Source: Aliiroseovarius salicola | Lineage (GTDB): Bacteria; Pseudomonadota; Alphaproteobacteria; Rhodobacterales; Rhodobacteraceae | Reading direction: 5' to 3' | Assembly: GCF_027891095.1 (NCBI RefSeq) | Contig: NZ_JAQIIO010000004.1 | Span: forward strand, 62,001 to 126,000 | Length of the DNA stretch: 64,000 nucleotides | In this document: piece by piece, positions 26,599 to 35,239 of the stretch | Layout of the letters: each line of letters begins with the position of its first letter | How positions within the stretch are numbered: position 1 is the first letter of the stretch | Program-made: the position numbers and the translations under genes | The notes under the pieces: generated by a model | Told to the model about the DNA's origin: nothing | The model's input: only the letters and a program-made list of their open reading frames with translations | Databases searched by the model: none

Positions 26599-29303
26599 TG
26601 CCATTGCCGTTTAATATCCTGGTTCTGGTTTGTCTGCTTTACGTGATTTTTCTTTTTGCGGTGGCCTTTGGTGCAGACAAGCGCGCGCGCCATGGTGGAG
26701 CAACCTGGCTCGGCAATCCTCTGGTCTATACGCTGTCTCTGTCTGTGTATTGTACAGCTTGGACTTTCTACGGAGCTGTCGGATACGCGGCGCGATCCGG
26801 GCTTGAATATGTGACCATCTATCTGGGGCCGACACTGGTCATGATCGGTTGGTGGGGGCTGTTGCGTAAACTGGTGCGGATTGGGCGCGCCCAGCGGGTG
26901 ACCTCCATCGCGGATTTGATCTCTTCGCGTTATGGTAAGTCAAACGGGTTGGGCGTATTGGTTACACTTCTGGCAGTGGTTGGAACTACACCTTATATTG
27001 CCCTTCAACTTCAGTCAGTTACCCTATCATTTGCTGTATTTGCAGAGCAGGGTGTGAGCGATTGGGCAGGAGGGGAATGGGCCGGTGGCCAGACCCCGGT
27101 GGACCTGTCAGCAACCGCCTTGTGGGTTGCGATTGGTCTGGCACTTTTCACAATCCTTTTCGGCACGCGCAACCTTGATGCAAATGAGCGGCACAATGGT
27201 GTGGTGACCGCTATCGCGGTGGAAGCGATCGTAAAGCTTGTGGCTCTTCTGGCTGTGGGAAGCTTTGTGGTTTGGGGGGTGGCTGGCGGGTTGTCTGGAA
27301 TCTCGCAGATGATTGCAGAAAGCCCGATCGAAAGCTGGACCATCCATCCAGGCCGTTGGGCCGGTTTGACCTTTGTCTCTGCCGCCGCCTTCCTGACCTT
27401 GCCCCGGATGTTTCAGGTGCTGGTGGTCGAAAATGTAGATGAAGAACAGCTTTCTACGGCGTCCTGGGCCTTCCCGGCGTATCTTTTGCTGATCAGCCTC
27501 TTTGTCATCCCAATTGCCGTTGCGGGATTGGCCGTCCTTCCAAAAGATGCCAACCCGGATCTTTATGTCCTTACCCTGCCGCTTTACTATAATCAGCAAG
27601 GTCTGGCGATGTTGTCATTCCTTGGTGGCTTCAGTTCGGCCACCTCTATGGTGATTGTTGCATCGATTGCGCTTTCCACCATGGTGTCAAACCACATCGT
27701 GATGCCGATCTGGTTGTCGGTTCGCCCCCGGAAAGAAGCAACAGTGTCCGGGGATGTTCGCCACCTGGTGCTGTCTGCCCGCCGTCTCTCAATCGGAGCT
27801 GTGCTGCTTTTAGGCTATCTTTACTATCAGTTTTCTGGGGGTGGAGCGGCGTTGGCGGCTATCGGGCTGATTTCGTTTACGGGCGTGGCACAGGCTCTTC
27901 CGGCCTTGTTGGGCGGGATCTTGTGGCGCGGCGCATCACGCCGCGGGGCGGCGGTAGGTCTGATCGCGGGATTTGTTGTCTGGGCCTATACGCTTTTTCT
28001 ACCCAGTTTCGGCGACACCGGAATCATGAGTGCCAAAATGCTGGCTGAGGGGCCTTGGGGGATCGAGTGGTTGCGCCCGCGAGCGCTTTTTGGGTTGGGG
28101 GGGCTGGATCCGGTTGTTCATGCTGTTCTTTGGTCAATGCTGATCAACACGACCGCCTTTGTCACCGTATCCCTGATGTCCTTCCCCTCACCGCTTGAAC
28201 GCCTTCAGGGGGCACAATTTGTAAATGTTTTCGAACATTCTGCGCGGGCTCGCAGTTGGGCCCATAGCGGTGCCGAGGCCGAAGACCTTCTGATCATGGC
28301 ACAGCGGACCATGGGGGCGGATGAAGCACAATCTCTGTTCCAACGGCAAGCTGTTGAGCAAGGGAAAGATGGCTACCTTCCTGATATCACACCAGATTTC
28401 ATTTCTCGTCTTGAGCGGGAGCTATCCGGTTCGGTCGGGGCGGCAACAGCCCATGCCATGGTCGGTCAGATTGTAGGTGGCGCATCGGTCTCGGTGGAAG
28501 ACTTGATGGCCGTTGCGGATGAAACGCAGCAAATGCTGGAATATTCGTCCCAGCTGGAAGCACAGCAAAGCGAGCTTACGACCACAGCCCACCGCCTGTC
28601 GGAAGTGAACGAAAAACTGACCCAACTGTCGATCCAGAAAGATGCGTTTCTTAGCCAGATCAGCCATGAACTGCGCACGCCAATGACCTCAATCCGGGCG
28701 TTTTCCGAAATCCTTCGAGAAGGAGGACTGGATGAAGAGGCTCAGGGGAAATATGCTAGGATCATCCATGGCGAAGCAGTGCGCCTGACGCGGTTACTTG
28801 ATGACCTCCTTGACCTGAGCGTTCTGGAAAATGGTCAGGTTCAGCTCAATCCCCAGCATGAAAAGCTTTCGCTTCTTCTGGATCGTGCGGTGGCGGCAAC
28901 CAGTTCAGTAACCGAAGGTGAGATCACCATACGACGTGTGCGAGAAGCGGAGCAGACCCAACTTTACACTGACACTGATCGACTGGCACAGGTGTTTATC
29001 AATCTCATCGCCAACGCTGCAAAATATTGTGACGCCGCACGTCCGAAGCTTGAGATCCGTGTGAGCGAGCGCCCCGGTGAATTGCGTGTCGATTTTATTG
29101 ACAATGGTTCTGGCATCCCTGTGGAAAGCCAGGGAATGATCTTTGAAAAATTCTTCCGCCTGTCCGATCAGAAAGCGGCTGGTGGGGCAGGGCTCGGACT
29201 GGCGATTTGTCGCGAGGTGATGGACAAATTGGGCGGGTCGCTTTCATACCTGCCCGGTCAGGGTGGGGCGGCATTTCGCATTACGCTGCCACAGGCTTCG
29301 TAA
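26598..29303 (+). CDS. Solute-symporter/histidine-kinase fusion (CrbS-like)
   Basis: A 901-residue sensor. Residues about 1-540 form an SSS-family (SLC5/PutP-like) symporter with about 13 membrane helices (SVYCTAWTFYGAVGYAA, about 50; SNHIVMPIWLSVR). A coiled segment (about 640-680) leads to a histidine kinase: H-box SQISHELRTPMTS (His about 689), N-box FINLIANAAKY (about 800), G1 DNGSGIP (about 835) and G2 GGAGLGLAIC. No receiver domain is fused at the end, unlike many CrbS proteins. CrbS-type kinases sense acetate and turn on acs in other bacteria. Here acs lies 8 kb away in the same neighbourhood and a receiver protein is two genes upstream. Function in acetate or another short-chain acid is inference. 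Confidence 0.9.
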   Translation: MPLPFNILVLVCLLYVIFLFAVAFGADKRARHGGATWLGNPLVYTLSLSVYCTAWTFYGAVGYAARSGLEYVTIYLGPTLVMIGWWGLLRKLVRIGRAQRVTSIADLISSRYGKSNGLGVLVTLLAVVGTTPYIALQLQSVTLSFAVFAEQGVSDWAGGEWAGGQTPVDLSATALWVAIGLALFTILFGTRNLDANERHNGVVTAIAVEAIVKLVALLAVGSFVVWGVAGGLSGISQMIAESPIESWTIHPGRWAGLTFVSAAAFLTLPRMFQVLVVENVDEEQLSTASWAFPAYLLLISLFVIPIAVAGLAVLPKDANPDLYVLTLPLYYNQQGLAMLSFLGGFSSATSMVIVASIALSTMVSNHIVMPIWLSVRPRKEATVSGDVRHLVLSARRLSIGAVLLLGYLYYQFSGGGAALAAIGLISFTGVAQALPALLGGILWRGASRRGAAVGLIAGFVVWAYTLFLPSFGDTGIMSAKMLAEGPWGIEWLRPRALFGLGGLDPVVHAVLWSMLINTTAFVTVSLMSFPSPLERLQGAQFVNVFEHSARARSWAHSGAEAEDLLIMAQRTMGADEAQSLFQRQAVEQGKDGYLPDITPDFISRLERELSGSVGAATAHAMVGQIVGGASVSVEDLMAVADETQQMLEYSSQLEAQQSELTTTAHRLSEVNEKLTQLSIQKDAFLSQISHELRTPMTSIRAFSEILREGGLDEEAQGKYARIIHGEAVRLTRLLDDLLDLSVLENGQVQLNPQHEKLSLLLDRAVAATSSVTEGEITIRRVREAEQTQLYTDTDRLAQVFINLIANAAKYCDAARPKLEIRVSERPGELRVDFIDNGSGIPVESQGMIFEKFFRLSDQKAAGGAGLGLAICREVMDKLGGSLSYLPGQGGAAFRITLPQAS

Positions 29304-29383
29304 ACGCTCATTTTTCTTCTGAAAATCAATAATTTGTAAACCTTGTTTTGGCAGTTCTGAATGCAGGAGTGTCAGGCGAAAGT

Positions 29384-30538
29384 ATGTACAATCAGGTTCG
29401 GAATAATGTAAAAAAGCGGCTTGCGGGGCAGGGGCGACCCCCGCCTGAAATTGGGCGTATGACGCCTGAACTTGCGTTGAAACTTGCATTTGCAAGGGCA
29501 TGCGATGATCTGATGAAGCTCGAAGTTGTCGCCAAATCCGTGAGCATGCAGCGCATGGTGCTGTCCGACGTAAATGATCGATGGCCCGAAAATGCACTTT
29601 TGGCTCTGATCTCAGGACCCGGCGACCGTTTGGGGCTTGCGGTGCTTGATTGTCAGCTGACGGCAGGGATTGTCGAAAAACAAGCAATTGGACGTGTGCT
29701 ATCGGCCCCTGCTGTGGAACGCACCCCAACGCGGACTGACGCGGTTATCTGTGCTGACCTTATCTCAGCTGTATTGTCAGCGTTTCAAAATGAAACAGAG
29801 GACGCGGATCTTGCGCTTGTCTCGGCATGGTCCGGATATGATTATGCCTACCCGCTGGAGGATGCGCGTGCCGCGCAGATGGTGTTGGACGACATCCCTT
29901 ATCGTCTGTTTGACGCAGTGTTGGAGCTGGAAAATAACGCCAAGCAGGGACGCTTGATGTTGTTGTTTCCTTTCGATCCACCGGATGCCTGCCGGACCTC
30001 CAAAGAGGATGGCGGGGATGGTGCGGGAATGCTTGAAGATGTGATTCAGGAGGCAGGAACGCAATTGGAAGCCGTATTGCATCGTTGTGAACTGACATTG
30101 GCTGAAATCACTGCGCTGAAGGTCGGGGCGCTGCTTCCAATTCCTCGCGAGGCAATAGATCTGGTGAGCGTCGAAGATATTCTGGGAGATAGAGTCAGTT
30201 TTGGCTCGCTTGGAGCCAAATCAGGGCATCGTGCCGTTCGGCTGAAACTGTCGCTTTCTGCCCAAGAGCACTCTTCGGTTCATACCGTGGCGGGGGGACT
30301 AACAGGGGCAGGCAATGAACGTGCCGCGCATGTGGATGAATTGCCGGATTTGCCGGTCCCAAGCGGGCAAAGCACTTTGCCACACAGTTCTCGGGTAGAT
30401 TTTTCAACGGGAACGTTTGCATCCGATCAGCTTCAGAACGCGCATTTGGAACGCGAAACGGACCCGACGACAATGATCAATGGGCTGCCAGAAATGCAGG
30501 GTGGGACTGAATTCGAGAGTGCGAAAGGAGAATTTTGA
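29384..30538 (+). CDS. Orphan FliM/FliN-family (SpoA-domain) protein
   Basis: A 384-residue protein whose C-terminal part (residues about 235-300) matches the FliM/FliN SpoA domain: VLHRCELTLAEITALKVGALLPIP, then ILGDRVSFGSLGAKSGHRAVRL. The N-terminal half is divergent; the FliM middle domain is not clear. The last 85 residues are polar. I use the ATG at 29384; a TTG at 29348 is possible. There are no other flagellar genes in the window, so this is an orphan paralogue rather than part of a fla cluster. It may bind the flagellar C-ring or a secretion platform. Confidence 0.7.
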   Translation: MYNQVRNNVKKRLAGQGRPPPEIGRMTPELALKLAFARACDDLMKLEVVAKSVSMQRMVLSDVNDRWPENALLALISGPGDRLGLAVLDCQLTAGIVEKQAIGRVLSAPAVERTPTRTDAVICADLISAVLSAFQNETEDADLALVSAWSGYDYAYPLEDARAAQMVLDDIPYRLFDAVLELENNAKQGRLMLLFPFDPPDACRTSKEDGGDGAGMLEDVIQEAGTQLEAVLHRCELTLAEITALKVGALLPIPREAIDLVSVEDILGDRVSFGSLGAKSGHRAVRLKLSLSAQEHSSVHTVAGGLTGAGNERAAHVDELPDLPVPSGQSTLPHSSRVDFSTGTFASDQLQNAHLERETDPTTMINGLPEMQGGTEFESAKGEF

Positions 30539-30568
30539 TCACTTAGCAATGAGCGGTATCGCAATCTC

Positions 30569-30582
30569 TTGACTTGCATCAA
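30569..30582 (+). promoter_or_regulatory. FNR/FnrL-type box upstream of the DksA-like gene
   Basis: TTGACTTGCATCAA fits the FNR-type consensus TTGAY-N4-RTCAA. It ends 48 bases before the DksA-like start, a suitable place for activation. A second, weaker half site, GGTCAA, overlaps its right side. The regulator could be FnrL or another Crp/Fnr member. Confidence 0.55.
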
Positions 30583-30630
30583 GGTCAATTTTCTGTCGGA
30601 ATGTCAGCATCCTAATGAAAGGAGACGCCC

Positions 30631-30945
30631 ATGACCGATACGGCCAAATTCCGCAAGATACTCGAGGACCGCCTCAAAGAACTTGATGTGCGTTTACATG
30701 AGATTGAGGATGAGTTGGACAGCCACCAATCAAAAGATTGGGAAGAACTTGCTGTCGAGCGTGAAGAAGACGAGGTTCTTGAGGGTCTGGGAACGTCCGG
30801 TAAGGTGGAGATTTCCAAAATTCAAGCTGCGTTGAAACGGATGGAAGATGGAGAATTCGGCTTCTGTGTGAAATGTGGCAGTGAGATCTCGGAAGAGCGG
30901 TTGGATGTTGTGCCGCACACGCCATTTTGTCGGAAATGCGCCTGA
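30631..30945 (+). CDS. DksA/TraR C4 zinc-finger protein
   Basis: A 104-residue protein of the DksA/TraR family. The N-terminal part is a coiled-coil hairpin (residues about 5-60, with DSHQSKDWEELAVEREEDEV at the tip). The C-terminus is a zinc finger: CVKCGSE (about 80-86) and FCRKCA at the end. The family enters the RNA polymerase secondary channel and tunes initiation, with or without ppGpp. It is shorter than DksA proper (about 150 residues) and lacks its N-terminal helices, closer to the short RSP2654-like DksAs of Rhodobacterales. GAAAGGAG precedes the ATG. The FNR-type box upstream suggests oxygen control. Confidence 0.87.
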   Translation: MTDTAKFRKILEDRLKELDVRLHEIEDELDSHQSKDWEELAVEREEDEVLEGLGTSGKVEISKIQAALKRMEDGEFGFCVKCGSEISEERLDVVPHTPFCRKCA

Positions 30946-31014
30946 TACTTCGGGTCGAGCCGGGCGGATGCTCAGTGGCAGCTTAGGTCGTCTCCAGTTA
31001 ATATGTTGTAAATT

Positions 31015-31028
31015 CGACCGATCGGTCG
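31015..31028. promoter_or_regulatory. 14-bp perfect palindrome, TetR-type operator candidate
   Basis: CGACCGATCGGTCG reads the same on both strands. The ACCGATCGGT core is typical of TetR/AcrR-family operators. It lies 141 bases before the fadJ-like start and 69 bases after the DksA-like gene, so it most likely controls fadJ. No TetR gene is adjacent; the nearest is the RutR-like gene at 12370-12999. Confidence 0.55.
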
Positions 31029-31169
31029 GAAAAAGGTTCGTTTGCGGCGTCAGCGCATTGACAGTTGTACCACCTCCCTCTCATTTGGAGTGATCTTAGT
31101 GATGTTTCGACGCTTTGCAGCGTGCAGCCCATGTTTGGTAATCGGAACAATGCGCGACGGGAGGGGATG

Positions 31170-33263
31170 ATGAGCCTAGCGGTGAGCCTTGAATTCGAAA
31201 ATAGTGTTGCGGTTGTGACCATTAACAACCCACCCGTAAACGCTCTGAGCCATTCAGTGCGGCAAGGGCTTTGGGATTACCTCGAACAGATCGAGCGGAA
31301 TTCGGACATAAAAGCAGTCATTCTGCGTGCTGAGGGTCGAACTTTCCCTGCCGGCGCAGATGTGCGTGAGTTCGGCCGCCCACGAACCCCGCCAATCTTG
31401 TCGAAAATCTGTGACAGAATAGAGGCTTTGCCAACTCCGGTCATCGCAGAGATCCACGGGACCGCACTTGGTGGCGGGTTTGAACTGGCTTTGGCTTGCC
31501 ACTATCGCATAGCCGACCAAACTGCTCGCATGGGGTTGCCCGAAGTCGGGCTGGGCGTTTTGCCCGGAGGGGGGGGAACACAGCGATTGCCCCGCCTGGT
31601 CGGGGCTGCACAGGCGCTTGACATGATCATCGGTGGTAAACCCGTTTCAGCCCCTGCGGCCGAGGCCCTGGGACTGATTGATCGTGCGGTTAAGAAAAAC
31701 TTGCATCAGGCGGCATTGGCATCGGCGCTAAACCTGATCGATCACGGCGCGGGACCGCGTCCGACCCGTGACAGAGTTGATGGGCTCTCGAATGTGGCGA
31801 AATATAATTCGGAAGTCGCTGCAATGCGCACGCGACATGCAAAAAGCCCACTTGCAAATATTCCAAGGATTATCAATTGCGTAGAAGCGGCCGTATTGCT
31901 GCCTTTCGAGGCCGGGATTGCGATGGAACGTCAGGCGTTTGATGAATGTGAGACCGGGCCGCAGGCCGAGGCTTTGCGCCATGCGTTTTTTGCCGAACGA
32001 CGTGCCGCGAAAGTGCCGGAGTTGAAAGGTGCAGAGCTGCGCGAAATTCACCGCATCGGTGTGGTCGGGGCTGGGACCATGGGATCCGGGATCGCCATTG
32101 CCTGTCTGGATGCCGGTTTCCCCGTGACCCTCGTTGAACGAAATGTCGAAGGCCTTCAGGCGGGCATTTCCAAGATTGAAAAGAACTACGAGCGTTCTGT
32201 TAAAAAAGGACGGATTGATGAAACCACCCGCCAGAACCGCATGGAGCAGCTGAACGGTACAACTGAAATGCAGGATCTGGGTCAGGTTGATCTGGTGATA
32301 GAAGCTGTGTTCGAGGACGAAGAGGTCAAGCGCGGGGTGTTTGCCCAGCTTGATCAGGTGATGCGACCGGGTGCCATTCTGGCGACCAATACCTCATATC
32401 TCGACATCAATGCGTTGGCTGACACGATTTCACGCCCCGAGGATGTGGTTGGTTATCACTTCTTTTCGCCTGCCCACATCATGAAGCTGCTTGAGATCGT
32501 TGTCGGGGCAAAAACCCATAAGGATGTGGTGGCAACTGGCTTTGCATTGGCCAAGAAGCTGCGCAAGGTGCCGGTACGGGCCGGGGTGGCTGATGGTTTC
32601 ATCGGCAATCGTGTCTTGGCGTCCTACAGGTTGGCCGCAGACTTCATGCTGGAAGAGGGCGCATCACCTGCTGAGATCGACGCTGCCATGCGTGATTTTG
32701 GCTTCCCTGTCGGGCCTTATCAGGTCTTGGACATGGCTGGGCTTGATATTTCCTGGGCGCGACGCAAACGTCTGGCCGAAACGCGTGACCCAAAAGAACG
32801 CTATGTCGCGATTGGCGACAGGATCTGTGAGCAAGGGTGGTTTGGTCAGAAAACCGGCCGGGGATACTACATTTATGGTGGTGAGAGTGGCCCGGTGGAA
32901 AACCCGGATGTGTTGACCATCATCGCACAGGAACGTGCCGCAAAGGACATCACCCCACGCGCGTTTTCTGTTGAGGAAATTCAGATGCGTTGCTTGTCGG
33001 CCATGGCCAACGAAGGTGCGCGACTGGTTGAGGAAGGGGTGGCTTTGCGCCCTTCAGATGTCGATGTGGCAAAACTGTATGGTTATGGCTTCCCCCGCCA
33101 TCGTGGGGGTCCAATGATGTGGGCCGACCAAAACGGGCTTTTGGCGGTGGAAAATGCCTTGAAATCCTACCAGCCCGAAGAACCTGAGTTTTGGAAGCCA
33201 AGTCCGATCTTTGCGGAGCTGATCAAAAACGGGCGCCACTTCTCGGATCTAAACGGCGCATAA
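31170..33263 (+). CDS. fadJ: Multifunctional beta-oxidation protein (enoyl-CoA hydratase/3-hydroxyacyl-CoA dehydrogenase)
   Basis: A 697-residue two-domain enzyme catalysing hydration of enoyl-CoA and NAD-dependent oxidation of 3-hydroxyacyl-CoA in fatty-acid breakdown. The N-terminal crotonase has the oxyanion hole FPAGADVREFG (about 60-70) and catalytic Glu region GTALGGGFELALACHYRIAD (about 98-117). The dehydrogenase NAD fold starts at GVVGAGTMGSGIAIA (about 295), with catalytic His in VGYHFFSPAH (about 430) and the C-terminal domain following. GGAGG five bases upstream of 31170 sets the start. No thiolase is adjacent; the one at 13695 could serve. fadJ versus fadB naming is by similarity of length and order only. 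Confidence 0.92.
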   Translation: MSLAVSLEFENSVAVVTINNPPVNALSHSVRQGLWDYLEQIERNSDIKAVILRAEGRTFPAGADVREFGRPRTPPILSKICDRIEALPTPVIAEIHGTALGGGFELALACHYRIADQTARMGLPEVGLGVLPGGGGTQRLPRLVGAAQALDMIIGGKPVSAPAAEALGLIDRAVKKNLHQAALASALNLIDHGAGPRPTRDRVDGLSNVAKYNSEVAAMRTRHAKSPLANIPRIINCVEAAVLLPFEAGIAMERQAFDECETGPQAEALRHAFFAERRAAKVPELKGAELREIHRIGVVGAGTMGSGIAIACLDAGFPVTLVERNVEGLQAGISKIEKNYERSVKKGRIDETTRQNRMEQLNGTTEMQDLGQVDLVIEAVFEDEEVKRGVFAQLDQVMRPGAILATNTSYLDINALADTISRPEDVVGYHFFSPAHIMKLLEIVVGAKTHKDVVATGFALAKKLRKVPVRAGVADGFIGNRVLASYRLAADFMLEEGASPAEIDAAMRDFGFPVGPYQVLDMAGLDISWARRKRLAETRDPKERYVAIGDRICEQGWFGQKTGRGYYIYGGESGPVENPDVLTIIAQERAAKDITPRAFSVEEIQMRCLSAMANEGARLVEEGVALRPSDVDVAKLYGYGFPRHRGGPMMWADQNGLLAVENALKSYQPEEPEFWKPSPIFAELIKNGRHFSDLNGA

Positions 33264-33292
33264 GTCCGATGGGAGCGCGCCACCCGCGCGAT

Positions 33293-33508
33293 TTACGACA
33301 GCGAAATTCCCAGGATCACGCACATCAAGCCCAGCACAGAAAGGGCAAGGCCCCCCATGTTCAGAACCATCGCTTTCTGGATGCGGGCGCGAAGTTCGGC
33401 ATCGTCAAGACCGGCGCGTTTGGCTTTCATGACCTTCAACGCGCTTGTTACCAGCCCAACCAGACCGACAAGGGACACCACCGCCCCGATTATAATCAGC
33501 CAATCCAT
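33293..33508 (-). CDS. Small hypothetical membrane protein
   Basis: A 71-residue protein with two hydrophobic segments (WLIIIGAVVSLVGLVGLVTSALKVM and MVLNMGGLALSVLGLMCVILGISL) joined by a charged loop (KAKRAGLDDAELRARIQKA). This is a common small inner-membrane protein in Rhodobacterales, of unknown role. It is convergent with fadJ and divergent from gapR. Confidence 0.7.
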   Translation of the reverse strand: MDWLIIIGAVVSLVGLVGLVTSALKVMKAKRAGLDDAELRARIQKAMVLNMGGLALSVLGLMCVILGISLS

Positions 33509-33650
33509 CTTCTATCCTCGTCTTTCTCGGTGGCAATGCGCCTAACCCGCATGGGCGTCGCGCGCAACCCCTTGAAGGGGCGCGCGCTTGTCGGTACTCA
33601 TGACCACTGACATAGACAAGAGATACAATTCAGACGCCCGAGAGGACAGG

Positions 33651-33911
33651 ATGGACGACTATAATCCCGACACGAGCTACCGTGTGACCGCAGACGAGCT
33701 TCGCCAGTTTGTCGAGCGTTTCGAACGGCTTGAGCTTGAGAAAAAAGACATCGCCGAACAGCAGAAAGAGGTTATGGCCGAAGCGAAATCACGCGGCTAT
33801 GACACCAAAGTCATGCGCAAGGTGATCGCGTTGCGTAAACGCGACAAAGACGATATCGCCGAAGAAGAAGCGGTATTAGAAATGTACAAAGAGGCCCTCG
33901 GCATGACCTGA
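33651..33911 (+). CDS. gapR: GapR-family nucleoid-associated protein (DUF2312)
   Basis: An 86-residue DNA-binding protein that is almost wholly conserved in alphaproteobacteria. GapR forms clamp-like tetramers that encircle overtwisted, AT-rich DNA ahead of RNA and DNA polymerases and help topoisomerases. The sequence shows the family's long helices: ADELRQFVERFERLELEKKDIAEQQKEVMAEA (about 12-43), then RGYDTKVMRKVIALRKRDKDD. The start at 33651 follows AGAGGAC and gives the usual length; an upstream in-frame ATG at 33588 adds 21 residues lacking in the family. A strong terminator follows. Confidence 0.9.
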   Translation: MDDYNPDTSYRVTADELRQFVERFERLELEKKDIAEQQKEVMAEAKSRGYDTKVMRKVIALRKRDKDDIAEEEAVLEMYKEALGMT

Positions 33912-33945
33912 GCGGTCATTGTTGGACAAATTTGAAGTATTTTTT

Positions 33946-33977
33946 GCGACGCTACGGGATTCTGTAGCGTCGCTTTT
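33946..33977 (+). terminator. Rho-independent terminator after gapR
   Basis: GCGACGCTAC (33946-33955) pairs perfectly with GTAGCGTCGC (33964-33973) around an eight-base loop, followed by TTTT. It lies 34 bases after the gapR stop and separates gapR from nadA. Confidence 0.9.
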
Positions 33978-34146
33978 CATGTTTGCGCAGATTTCACTTC
34001 CAAATTCAGGTTGAACACAATCAGGAGGAGAAAATTTACACTACTTGTTTCCCAAGCACGACTTCCTGTTTGCGCTCGCAGAGCGAAATCTTGAATTCTC
34101 CGGGAAAAAGTCCATATTTTTGCTGTGGCCGCGTGGGAAATTGTAT

Positions 34147-35232
34147 ATGCAGCGGCAACGCTCAATCACGGAGAATATCCCGTTGCTCGATCTTTCGCTC
34201 GTTCGTTCCACGCTCACCAGCCACTATGACCTTGCGCCCTCGCCAGAGCTCGCCGCCTCAATGCCCGACATCTATGAACGGATGAACCGGGTGATCACGC
34301 CAGCAGATTGGGCGATCTACGCGCCCTATGTGAAGGCGATCAACGAGCTCAAGAAAGAGCGCGATGCCGTAATCCTGGGCCACAACTATATGACGCCAGA
34401 AATTTTCCATGGTGTATCGGATTTTGTTGGTGACAGCTTGCAGTTGGCAATCAAGGCAACTGAAGTCGAGGCGGATGTGATCGTCCAGTGTGGCGTACAT
34501 TTCATGGCTGAAACTTCCAAGATTCTGAGCCCCGAGAAAACAGTATTGATGCCGGACATGCAGGCAGGGTGTTCCCTGGCAGAAAGCATCACCGCCGAGG
34601 GTGTCGAGGAAATGCGGGCGAAATATCCCGGGGCGCCGGTTGTGTCCTATGTGAACACGACAGCTGAAGTGAAAGCAGCCTCTGATATCTGTTGCACGTC
34701 ATCCAATGCCGTTCAGATCGTGAATGCGATGGAAAGCGACACCGTGATCATGACGCCGGATCAGTACCTTGCCCAGAACGTGGCCAATGAAAGCCACAAG
34801 AATGTAGTGTACTGGCCCGGTTCCTGCATCGTGCATGAACAATACACCGCGCAGGATCTGCGTGATTTCCGCGAATGGAACCCGGGAACACATCTGATTG
34901 CCCACCCGGAATGCACGCCGGATGTTGTGGCTGAGGCCGATTATTCCGGGTCCACCAGCGGGATCATCAAATACGTGACCGACAACAAACCGGAAATGGC
35001 GATGTTGATCACCGAATGTTCGATGGCCTCGAATATTGCGGATGAACTGCCTGAGGTGGAGTTCGTCGGTCCCTGTAACATGTGCCCATACATGAAGAAA
35101 ATCACGCTCGAAAAAGTGCTTTATGTGCTCCATACCATGGACAATCAGGTAGAAGTCGATCCTGAAATGGCCAAAAAAGCGCGTCGTTCTGTTGAGCGCA
35201 TGATCGATCTGTCGCGCAAATTGGGCATCTGA
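34147..35232 (+). CDS. nadA: Quinolinate synthase A
   Basis: NadA condenses iminoaspartate with dihydroxyacetone phosphate to quinolinate in de novo NAD synthesis, using a [4Fe-4S] cluster. Conserved cluster-ligand regions are DMQAGCSLAES, PGSCIVHEQY and GPCNMCPYMK. The early GHNYMTPEIFH and the VNTTAEVKAASDICCTSSNA loops are family signatures. With the start at 34147 it has 361 residues. A TTG at 34045 behind AGGAGG would add 34 non-conserved residues, so the exact start is uncertain. It is followed by nadB after seven bases, and nadC overlaps nadB, so nadA-nadB-nadC is one operon. Confidence 0.95.
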   Translation: MQRQRSITENIPLLDLSLVRSTLTSHYDLAPSPELAASMPDIYERMNRVITPADWAIYAPYVKAINELKKERDAVILGHNYMTPEIFHGVSDFVGDSLQLAIKATEVEADVIVQCGVHFMAETSKILSPEKTVLMPDMQAGCSLAESITAEGVEEMRAKYPGAPVVSYVNTTAEVKAASDICCTSSNAVQIVNAMESDTVIMTPDQYLAQNVANESHKNVVYWPGSCIVHEQYTAQDLRDFREWNPGTHLIAHPECTPDVVAEADYSGSTSGIIKYVTDNKPEMAMLITECSMASNIADELPEVEFVGPCNMCPYMKKITLEKVLYVLHTMDNQVEVDPEMAKKARRSVERMIDLSRKLGI

Positions 35233-35239
35233 CAAACCA

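Noticed and set aside
26598-29303. Proline/sodium symporter (putP)
   Set aside because: The symporter half is fused to a full histidine kinase with H, N and G boxes, so it is a sensor.
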